64,000 nt of DNA, from the NCBI RefSeq assembly GCF_016695175.1, contig NZ_CP068022.1, positions 482,001-546,000 on the forward strand, in the 5' to 3' direction. Made by a program: the position numbers and the translations under genes. Under the pieces are notes generated by a model. The model made no database searches. It worked only from the letters and a program-made list of their open reading frames with translations, and had not been told where the DNA came from. Each line of letters starts with the position of its first letter. The stretch's first letter is position 1. This document shows, in pieces, positions 44,502-51,579 of the stretch. Source of the stretch: Pseudoalteromonas sp. GCY. Lineage in GTDB: Bacteria; Pseudomonadota; Gammaproteobacteria; Enterobacterales; Alteromonadaceae.

Positions 44502-46932
44502 TTTGTTCCTGCTGTTTAATGATTAACGCCATCAGATGTGACGACTTTTGAAAGTCGTCCTGCTCAGCGTGTGTTTCACTCAGGCGTTTTCTGATCTCCA
44601 TACTCTCCTGCGCATAAGGTTTGGCTTTGGCATAATTCGCCTGTTGATAATTAATAACGCCTAAGTTATACAAAGTACTGGCAACCCGGGGTAAATAAGT
44701 ATCTGGCTCGCTAAGCGCCAGTTGACGACGAGTGCGCAGCGTTGCTTCGTAACTCACCTCAGCCAGTGCCCATTTTTCTTGCTTACTTTGCAGATCCGCG
44801 ATTTTACTTTGCACCTCAGCAACCAAAGAAGGCTTAATAGGGCGAGAAAATATCGCCTCCAGAGTACGAAACTCTTTTAGCGCGCCCTGATAAGTTTGCT
44901 CAGCTTGTGCATACATATCCAATTCACTATATAAATCTCCCAAAATGAATTGTGATATCGCTAACTCCTGGACATAGTTGTTGCGAACCTTTTTATTCAA
45001 ACGAGTATAAGCCTGCAAGGCCGCTTCATGGCTTCGTACCGCGTCTTGCAGTGCGTTTTGTTGATAATATAGAACACCAAGGTTATGATGCACCTTCCCC
45101 ATATCAGGTAAATAAAATGGCAGCGCATCCTCATCCAATATACTGTATGCTTTTAGCGCCTCCAGATAGCTCTCCTGAGCCTTAGCAAGCTCATTTTTCT
45201 TGCTATATAGTATACCCAGATTACTGTACGCCGAGGCAATATTCGGCAGAACAGAGCGTGGGGCTTTACTGACCAGCGTTTTTCTAATTTCTATCGCTTC
45301 GACAAACTTCTTCTCAGCCTCGTCCAGCTGGTGTATTTTGAACATTATCCCCCCCAGATTTTGCAATGCCCCCGACAAAGCTGACAGATATAAATCTGGC
45401 TCTTGCTTGGCATACTCGCGAAATATATCAATGACTTCCTGATAGTACTTCGCGGCCTCGGAAAAATGACCCTCAGCCTCTTGCATGTGTCCCAGGCCAT
45501 TTAATACAGCAGCTATAGATGGTTTATAGCGCTCTGGTGAATGTTCAGCGAGACGCCTGTTGATACTCAATGCCTCCGTCAAGCTTTGCTCAGCTCTGTC
45601 ATGCTTACCCAATCTAACTTGCAGAGTTCCCAGGTTACTCAGCACCATAGAAATTCCTCTCAACGAGTCTTCTGAGGGGAAGTTCAGAACAGCATGATCG
45701 AAACCAGAACTTGGTGAGTTACCTTGTGCGCTCATTTGCGGCTGAGCTAGGGTTACACCATCTTCTGCCATTTTTTTTAATGATGGTGCTTGGCTGGCTA
45801 AGGTCCGGTAAATTTCAAGCGCTTCGTTATAGCTGCGTTCGGCTTCATCAGGTTTAAGCTGGTGGCTTTGTAGGCGCCCGAGTCCATTTAATATTGTCGC
45901 GACATTAGGCAGATGCACCTGCGGATCTTCTTTTGCCTTGGCACGATATATGTTCAAAGCTTTGTCATAGCTCTGCTGCGCATCCTTCGTGTAATTATGC
46001 GTGCTAAAAAAGCGCGCTGCGGTAGATTGCGCATGACCATGATTTGGAAAACGCTTTACCAGAGTGCGATATTGCGCCAGCGCTTTTTCCGCTTCAAACC
46101 GTTGCTCGTATACAATCGCCTTAAGCAAGTTTGCATTAGCTTGTGCTGCTTCTTCGCGCTGATACTGGCGAGATTGTGCTTCCAGCTCAGCTTCTTTCAA
46201 TTTCAGCTGCCTGAACTGCTTTTCTAACTGACCTTTTTTGAATTGGTGTTGCTGATATTGTTTCTCTAGTTCGGCGTCATTAAGTACTTCCAACGCCTGA
46301 TCCAAATCGCCAGAAAGATAGAGTTGTATTGCCTCTTTATACAAGCCTTGTGGTGGTGATTCGTGTTCAGACAAGGATTGAGCCAGCATGCTTGCCTGCT
46401 CCTGCAGCTTTTGCTTTTCTTCGGTAAGTTTACGTACCTTTTGCTCAATATCTTGTTGGCTGCTATTGCGGTCAGTCAGCTGCCCCAGCTTGTGCTGATA
46501 TTGTTGTTCAATAATTTCATCAATCATTATACGATAAAACCGCAACGCCCACTTCTGACGCTCGTTAGGCTTTGCAAGAATAATCGTCAATGGTAAATAG
46601 GCACTGTTTGGTTTGGGTAAATACCCTTCCAGCTGAATGTGGTTGACCACCGCTAAATCACCATGATTCACCCTGAGTCGAAACAGCTCTCCTGGCTCTT
46701 TTTTGAATACCAGTTTAAAACTCCCGTCGCTCAATGACATGGTTGGCGACGCAGCATCGGCGGAAATTGGCACATTTGCGATCCCGATACCATGTAGTTC
46801 ATTGAGAACGAATCGTCCTTTAAATACGGTACCTGAGCCTCCGTTTGCCCAACTAGTTGCGCTCAGGCATATCAAAAACCAGTACACGAACTGTCGAGCA
46901 GTAATGGGATACCTACTTAGCCATTTACTCAT
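44485..46932 (-). CDS. Exported TPR-repeat protein
   Basis: The 815-residue protein has a signal peptide (ending SATSWA) and a short carboxypeptidase-regulatory-like domain (about 38-110, FKGRFVLNELHGIGIANVP...SDGSFKLVF). A long charged coiled coil follows (about 135-275, rich in Q, E and K), then at least ten kinesin-light-chain-style TPR units (about 285-800), for example VATILNGLGRLQSHQLKPDEAERSYNEAL-type repeats. TPRs bind peptides or proteins. GAAGGGAAG precedes the ATG. GC is higher than in neighbouring genes. With the overlapping membrane protein it forms a two-gene unit of unknown role, probably in the periplasm. Confidence 0.8.
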   Translation of the reverse strand: MSKWLSRYPITARQFVYWFLICLSATSWANGGSGTVFKGRFVLNELHGIGIANVPISADAASPTMSLSDGSFKLVFKKEPGELFRLRVNHGDLAVVNHIQLEGYLPKPNSAYLPLTIILAKPNERQKWALRFYRIMIDEIIEQQYQHKLGQLTDRNSSQQDIEQKVRKLTEEKQKLQEQASMLAQSLSEHESPPQGLYKEAIQLYLSGDLDQALEVLNDAELEKQYQQHQFKKGQLEKQFRQLKLKEAELEAQSRQYQREEAAQANANLLKAIVYEQRFEAEKALAQYRTLVKRFPNHGHAQSTAARFFSTHNYTKDAQQSYDKALNIYRAKAKEDPQVHLPNVATILNGLGRLQSHQLKPDEAERSYNEALEIYRTLASQAPSLKKMAEDGVTLAQPQMSAQGNSPSSGFDHAVLNFPSEDSLRGISMVLSNLGTLQVRLGKHDRAEQSLTEALSINRRLAEHSPERYKPSIAAVLNGLGHMQEAEGHFSEAAKYYQEVIDIFREYAKQEPDLYLSALSGALQNLGGIMFKIHQLDEAEKKFVEAIEIRKTLVSKAPRSVLPNIASAYSNLGILYSKKNELAKAQESYLEALKAYSILDEDALPFYLPDMGKVHHNLGVLYYQQNALQDAVRSHEAALQAYTRLNKKVRNNYVQELAISQFILGDLYSELDMYAQAEQTYQGALKEFRTLEAIFSRPIKPSLVAEVQSKIADLQSKQEKWALAEVSYEATLRTRRQLALSEPDTYLPRVASTLYNLGVINYQQANYAKAKPYAQESMEIRKRLSETHAEQDDFQKSSHLMALIIKQQEQNESTN

Positions 46933-47164
46933 TTCGACTTCCCTTCAATTGCTACAAGTTTAGTTTAGACGAATATGGCTTCTAAGCTAAAGTGAAAATT
47001 GAAATTAGCAGACAATAAACCAAAATCAGTAAGCTAAAATTAAAACAAAGTTTGGCATGAATTATCAATAAATCACTCCACTTGCAGGACAGCGCGTAGT
47101 GGTTCTGTTAGGATTCGTTTTTTTGCCTATAGAACCTTTGGAAAAGCCCTTGAAATTGTCATTT

Positions 47165-48355
47165 ATGTTTCGCTTACTGGCGTTACCCGCGCTGCTGTTT
47201 ACGCTGACAACCCATGCCGCGTCTGTCTATGTACAAGCCGGGCCGGGGAGTTTTAATCATGCCGCACTTGACCTACTCGCCAACCGCCAGTCGCAGGACT
47301 ATGAGCGTTTTTACTCGGGCACCCCGGAGCATACTTATGCCAATGCCGCGCAAACGCAAAGCTGGGCTTTCAGCGCGCTGGCCAACTCCACTATTGAAGG
47401 GCAACTGGTTCCAGCGATTGTCAAAGCGATGCGTAACTACAAGGTAACTGAACTGAGCGCCGCCGTGCATATGCCCATCGAAATGTGCGTTTTCGGATTG
47501 AACAAGACAACTAAAATTACGCATGCTGCATCCCACCCGGCAGCCCTGAATCAAATTGGTCATTGGCTCAATGCTCATCAGATACAAACCAAGCCTGTGC
47601 CCAAAGGCACCAACGAAGCGGCTCGTTTACTTGCAAATGGACAATTTGACCAAAACACCGTTGCCGTAGGTAGCTGCACACTCAAAGTGGTTTACCCAAA
47701 GCTGGCACTACGCGAAGTAAGCGTTCAGGATAACGCGGATAACCATACGCTGTTTGGTCTGATGAAAATGGAAAAACGATCTCAGCCGATAAGTGAAGAT
47801 GAAGCTCGCAGCGCGCTGGCACAGATCGTTGAAAAGGCGAATGCATTGGTCAAAGCGCGAACAGACTCTGCAGAGGAGTTATTCTCACATATCAACCAAC
47901 GCCTTGCTCAGATGCAGCCTGTAGCACTGTTTAAAGCACAACAACACAGGCCAATTGAAGACTTATCCCGTGAAGCCACTGTACTTTCAAAAGCGCTAGA
48001 GCAAGCCCGCCAGCAATGTCTGGATAGTGCAAGCGTTGAGGCGTTTTTCCAAGCACAAATGGATGCTGCAAAGGCAATTCAATACAGATACCGGGCACAA
48101 TGGCTGGCTGAAGGCATACCAAACGAAGACGCTAACTTGGATCAGCTAAGAAGCACATTAAATCAGCTTGGTGCAGCCATTCTTGAAACACTGACCCAAG
48201 ATCTTGACAAGCACGGTAACCTCACGGATGAACTGGCAGGCTTGTTTAACCAAATAATAAACACCGAACAGCTCTTTGCATCCGACAAAACTAGGCTCTT
48301 TTCGGCACTGCAAAAGGTGCGCAGGGTGGATAACTGCACTATCACTGCTTCATAA
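47165..48355 (+). CDS. Exported prephenate dehydratase-chorismate mutase fusion
   Basis: The 396-residue protein starts with a signal peptide (MFRLLALPALLFTLTTHAA). Residues 20-205 match prephenate dehydratase: YVQAGPGSFNHAAL, ANSTIEG (73-79), SHPAALNQIGHWL (123-135) and VQDNADNHTLFGL (187-199). There is no ACT regulatory domain. Residues 236-396 match secreted AroQ-gamma chorismate mutase: INQRLAQMQPVALFKAQQHRPIEDL, then FFQAQMDAAKAIQYRYRAQW. Together they would turn chorismate into phenylpyruvate outside the cytoplasm, free of phenylalanine feedback. Cytoplasmic PheA has CM before PDT; here the order is reversed. The start is chosen for the signal peptide; TTG 47150 is an alternative. The gene lies in the higher-GC block, divergent from the TPR gene. 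Confidence 0.85.
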   Translation: MFRLLALPALLFTLTTHAASVYVQAGPGSFNHAALDLLANRQSQDYERFYSGTPEHTYANAAQTQSWAFSALANSTIEGQLVPAIVKAMRNYKVTELSAAVHMPIEMCVFGLNKTTKITHAASHPAALNQIGHWLNAHQIQTKPVPKGTNEAARLLANGQFDQNTVAVGSCTLKVVYPKLALREVSVQDNADNHTLFGLMKMEKRSQPISEDEARSALAQIVEKANALVKARTDSAEELFSHINQRLAQMQPVALFKAQQHRPIEDLSREATVLSKALEQARQQCLDSASVEAFFQAQMDAAKAIQYRYRAQWLAEGIPNEDANLDQLRSTLNQLGAAILETLTQDLDKHGNLTDELAGLFNQIINTEQLFASDKTRLFSALQKVRRVDNCTITAS

Positions 48356-48367
48356 ACAAATTAGCGA

Positions 48368-48387
48368 CTTGTTGCGATAGCAACAAG
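48368..48387 (+). terminator. Hairpin after the PDT-CM gene
   Basis: CTTGTTGC pairs perfectly with GCAACAAG across GATA, 13 bases after the stop. There is no clear T tract, so termination is probable but not certain. Confidence 0.5.
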
Positions 48388-48549
48388 CCGGATTAGCTGA
48401 TGTCTTGCCTGATCAGGACTACACCGACGACATCAGCCATAAGACAATGGTTTTAAAAGAACTACAGCCTTGTTCTTGCCGCTTGACGGCTTTCCATTGC
48501 ATTGATGGCCTGAACATCTGGGCCTGTTAAACTTTCATTTTGCTTTTCA

Positions 48550-48582
48550 CTCTTTAATTTCAGTCACTTCGCGTAAAGACCC
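48550..48582. repeat. Direct repeat, right copy
   Basis: Matches the left copy at 43399-43432. The intervening 5.1 kb has higher GC than the surroundings. Confidence 0.5.
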
Positions 48583-48628
48583 GTTTTATTGATCTGCATC
48601 CATTTACATTCACTTCCGCAAAGATAAT

Positions 48629-48647
48629 AATGAGAATGATTTTTAAT
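48629..48647. promoter_or_regulatory. Fur-like box upstream of azurin
   Basis: The core TGAGAATGATTTTTA (48631-48645) matches 11 of 14 defined positions of the 7-1-7 Fur pattern TGATAATnATTATCA. It lies 16 bases before the azurin start, close to the ribosome site AAGGAG. Confidence 0.5.
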
Positions 48648-48660
48648 TAAGGAGTTAAAC

Positions 48661-49116
48661 ATGAAAACCTCTCTTTCCATCACATTGCTAAGTCTCGGTG
48701 CCTTTCTTTTCTCTCATACTGCATCAGCAAATGAATGTGAGCTCAGTATCGAAGCCAACGACATGATGCAGTTTTCTAAAAAATCACTCAGTGCGCCATC
48801 TAGCTGTAAAGAAATTTCAGTCACGTTAAAGCATACGGGCAAACTGCCAGCAACCACCATGGGCCACAACTGGGTGTTGAGCAAAGCTGCAGATGTTCAA
48901 GCCGTTGCAACCGATGGGATGTCGGCAGGTGCAAATAATAGCTATGTAAAGCCAAACGATAGCCGCGTTTTAGCCGTATCAAAGGTGATTGGCGGTGGCG
49001 AGCAAACCACGGTGACCTTCTCCACTGAGCAGCTAAAGCAAGGTGAAAGTTACAAGTTCTTCTGCTCTTTCCCGGGCCATTTCGCTATTATGCAAGGCAC
49101 CTTTACACTTAGCTAG
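48661..49116 (+). CDS. azu: Azurin
   Basis: The 151-residue blue-copper protein has a signal peptide (ending TASA) and a mature cupredoxin domain. The copper ligands are visible: His in MGHNWVL, Cys and His in FFCSFPGHF, and the axial Met in AIMQGTF. The CELSIEANDMMQF start and the paired cysteines (ECEL and SSCKE) forming a disulfide are typical. It carries electrons in the periplasm. AAGGAG lies upstream. The Fur-like box suggests iron control, as expected if azurin substitutes for a heme cytochrome when iron is scarce. Confidence 0.95.
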   Translation: MKTSLSITLLSLGAFLFSHTASANECELSIEANDMMQFSKKSLSAPSSCKEISVTLKHTGKLPATTMGHNWVLSKAADVQAVATDGMSAGANNSYVKPNDSRVLAVSKVIGGGEQTTVTFSTEQLKQGESYKFFCSFPGHFAIMQGTFTLS

Positions 49117-49317
49117 CCATTTTCAGAGCGGAGTTTATACTGAGTCTTTTCAAAAACCCGCTCTTACAGTTTTCCACTCGGGGCGCTTTATACCGTGATG
49201 AAGAAGCAGTTTTTTCAAGCATTCCGCCGCCCCACTCCTGCTAGGCTATCTCTCTCACTGCAATTATTACTTTCCCCCTTGAACAACATACCTATAATCA
49301 TTACAATCAATTACAAA

Positions 49318-49332
49318 CAATAATGATTATCA
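49318..49332. promoter_or_regulatory. Fur-like box upstream of the PepSY operon
   Basis: CAATAATGATTATCA matches 12 of 14 defined positions of the 7-1-7 Fur pattern, including a perfect right half. It overlaps the earliest possible ATG at 49323, which argues that translation starts at 49338. Confidence 0.6.
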
Positions 49333-49337
49333 CCATC

Positions 49338-49658
49338 ATGAGCTTTTTCTCAATTATACCGTTTTGGTTTACCGCCGTGTTACTCTACTTAGCAAGTCCT
49401 AAACAACGATTTTTGGCCTCTTCGATACATAAGCCCACAGCATACAGTATGGCTGTAGTCCTTGTTTTGTCTGGGGTTATTATATTAACTCTGCAATACC
49501 CAATTATTTCTGCAATGTTAGCCAGTCTCGTTTTAATCATGTTTTCTTTAGTGTCGGTGACCCTAATAAGTGGATACTCAGTAAAGCGCCTCTATCTATG
49601 CTCAACACTGGTTTTTTTGCTATCTTTATTTTTTGGAGGAATAAGTTATGTGGCCTAA
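49338..49658 (+). CDS. DUF3325-like small membrane protein
   Basis: The 106-residue product (from ATG 49338) has three or four hydrophobic segments and the motif YLASPKQRFLA near the N-terminus, which resembles the DUF3325 family found next to iron-uptake genes. The upstream ATG at 49323 lies inside a Fur-like box and is less likely. No good ribosome site is visible before 49338, so the start stays uncertain. It overlaps the next gene by 11 bases, giving the order DUF3325-like, DUF3649-like, PepSY. Confidence 0.6.
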   Translation: MSFFSIIPFWFTAVLLYLASPKQRFLASSIHKPTAYSMAVVLVLSGVIILTLQYPIISAMLASLVLIMFSLVSVTLISGYSVKRLYLCSTLVFLLSLFFGGISYVA

Positions 49659-49902
49659 AACGTTAGTTGGGTTTTTCTTAGGGCTATTACTATCTATTTC
49701 TTTGGTGCTAAACCTCAATTTACTCCTGCCATTTTCAGAGTCCACAAAGCTGATGATAGGTCTGGTGCTGGCATTTCCGATATGGGCGGGGATCTTAGTT
49801 TGGAGCTATGCATTTTCAAGCGCTAAAGCCGCGTGCAAACCTTTGTTTGCTATCTTTATCCCCTCTTTGCTACTAAACATAGCATTACTGTTAATAAGAT
49901 AA
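49648..49902 (+). CDS. DUF3649-like small membrane protein
   Basis: The 84-residue protein has three hydrophobic segments and the LGLLLSISLVLNLNLLLPF ... LVLAFPIWAGILVWSYAF pattern resembling DUF3649, a family that travels with PepSY membrane proteins and TonB receptors. GGAGG precedes the ATG. It overlaps the previous gene and is three bases from the PepSY gene. Confidence 0.6.
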   Translation: MWPKTLVGFFLGLLLSISLVLNLNLLLPFSESTKLMIGLVLAFPIWAGILVWSYAFSSAKAACKPLFAIFIPSLLLNIALLLIR

Positions 49903-49905
49903 ACA

Positions 49906-51501
49906 ATGAAAAATCAAATACTAAAATCATTGACCGAAGCACATGCATGGATAGGGATCATTATTTCAACGGTGCTATTCATCGTTTTTATTGCAGGATC
50001 TCTGAGCCTATTCAGAGACAACATCACGGGCTGGGAACGTGCCTCCCTAGCCGCCCAGTCTAACGAGTCACTTAGCGCCATTTCCTACGACAAGGCGATT
50101 ACATCAATTGCGCAGCAATACGATGTCGATACACACCATGGTTTTTTTATGCGTGAGCCAACGCTACATAACCCTTTTATTGAAGTTTACTTTGCAACCC
50201 ATTTAGACGAGCCGCACCCGATCACGGGCGAGGATCATCAAGACCAGCACCTTCTGCTATCACCAAAGACGGGAGAAGTCCTTGCTGATGCCGACAGATT
50301 TGAATTTGCGAGTTTTCTCTATGAGTTGCACTACGATTTAGGGCTTGGCCGCGCCGGACTCTATTTTGTTGGGATCATCACCCTATTTTTCTTCGTTGCT
50401 GTGCTAAGCGGGATCATCATTCACTGGCGCAAAATAGCCAAAAACTTTTTCCAATATCGCGCCGAAGGTAAAAAAGACAAATGGCTAGATGCTCATAACC
50501 TAATTGGCACGATGGGCCTACCTTTTCACTTAATGTATGCCTTCACGGGATTAGTCTTTAATCTCGTTATTATTTATCAGATTTCATACGCCGTATTACT
50601 TTACGGTGGCAATCAAACGGCTCTGCTCCAAGCCGCTGGATTTAATGAACCAAATATCGAAGCAATGGAGCAATCTCGACCAATGCGCGGAGTCGATCAA
50701 CTAAGAGTACAAGCACTAGATACGTTAGGGGATGTGTCGCTCACAACGGTGGAAATCACCCACTTTGGCGACAAAAACGCAGTAGTGAGTTTTACCGCGA
50801 AAAGTAACGATGCTTTTTCAAATTACAAAGAAGTACAATACACGCTAAACGACCAATCACAAATTTATCTCACTGAAAACAACTACGACAACGCTGTTCG
50901 AGCTGGGCTCTCTACCATCGCGAGTCTTCACTTTGGAGATTTTGCTGGATATGGCATGCGACTGGCATTTTTGAGTCTTGGCCTTGCAACCGCCTATTTA
51001 ATCGTTACCGGTAATTTGATGTGGATTGATAAGCGTGCCAAGCAGAAAAAACAAAGTGCTAAAAGTCTATTATTTGTAAAACGATTAACATCAGGTGGCT
51101 TTATCGGTGTGCTGCTGGCCATCGCCATTGGTTTCGCGATGACAACTTTTCTATCGACAAGTCACATAGACAAACTAGAGACGGTTAAGTTTTCGATGTT
51201 TTCAGCCTTTCTCTTTGCACTAATTAGCAGTCAATTCGCAAAGCACGTATTGTCGTTTAGTAAAGTATTATTAGGTTTAAGTGGCATTTGCTATTGCTTA
51301 AGCGCGGTCATGAATGCGGCGTCTTTTGTTAGCCAGTACAATATTTTACCCACTCAAACGAGAGTTGACTTTGCTATTGTAACTGCACTTATGTGTTTAA
51401 TGGCCTTGATTTGTTGGAAAGCAGTGTCACGGATCAACGCGGCAGCACAAACTTCAGCGCCAGTTTCGCAAGATCAGCAGCCACAACAAACCATGAGTTA
51501 A
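49906..51501 (+). CDS. PepSY-associated membrane protein (PiuB-like)
   Basis: The 531-residue protein opens EAHAWIGIIISTVLFIVFIAGSLSLFRD, the PepSY-TM signature. It continues with helices near 160-185 (GIITLFFFVAVLSGIIIHWRK), 205-235, 350-365 and a C-terminal bundle. Conserved His residues (HAW, HYDL, HNL) fit heme or metal binding. Such proteins are linked to release of iron from siderophores in the periplasm. It ends the operon with the two small membrane proteins, and the Fur-like box upstream agrees. It is convergent with the TonB receptor at 51580. Confidence 0.82.
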   Translation: MKNQILKSLTEAHAWIGIIISTVLFIVFIAGSLSLFRDNITGWERASLAAQSNESLSAISYDKAITSIAQQYDVDTHHGFFMREPTLHNPFIEVYFATHLDEPHPITGEDHQDQHLLLSPKTGEVLADADRFEFASFLYELHYDLGLGRAGLYFVGIITLFFFVAVLSGIIIHWRKIAKNFFQYRAEGKKDKWLDAHNLIGTMGLPFHLMYAFTGLVFNLVIIYQISYAVLLYGGNQTALLQAAGFNEPNIEAMEQSRPMRGVDQLRVQALDTLGDVSLTTVEITHFGDKNAVVSFTAKSNDAFSNYKEVQYTLNDQSQIYLTENNYDNAVRAGLSTIASLHFGDFAGYGMRLAFLSLGLATAYLIVTGNLMWIDKRAKQKKQSAKSLLFVKRLTSGGFIGVLLAIAIGFAMTTFLSTSHIDKLETVKFSMFSAFLFALISSQFAKHVLSFSKVLLGLSGICYCLSAVMNAASFVSQYNILPTQTRVDFAIVTALMCLMALICWKAVSRINAAAQTSAPVSQDQQPQQTMS

Positions 51502-51524
51502 CCAAGCTGCATAAGATAATGAAA

Positions 51525-51549
51525 AAAGCGGGCTTACATAGCCCGCTTT
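51525..51549. terminator. Bidirectional intrinsic terminator
   Basis: AAAGCGGGCT pairs perfectly with AGCCCGCTTT across TACAT, with A/T-rich tails on both sides, between two convergent genes. Confidence 0.88.
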
Positions 51550-51579
51550 GTCTTACTCTCACAGGGAAACAATGTGAAA

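Larger units (their letters stand above)
48356..48660. other. Intergenic stretch before azurin
   Basis: These 305 bases hold a hairpin (48368-48387), the right copy of the direct repeat (48550-48582) and the azurin promoter with a Fur-like box. A minus-strand frame at 48466-48567 ending NAMESRQAARTRL has no start codon and may be a gene relic. Confidence 0.5.

Noticed and set aside
47273..47587. 104-codon minus-strand frame
   Set aside because: Antisense to the PDT domain, which has clear family motifs.
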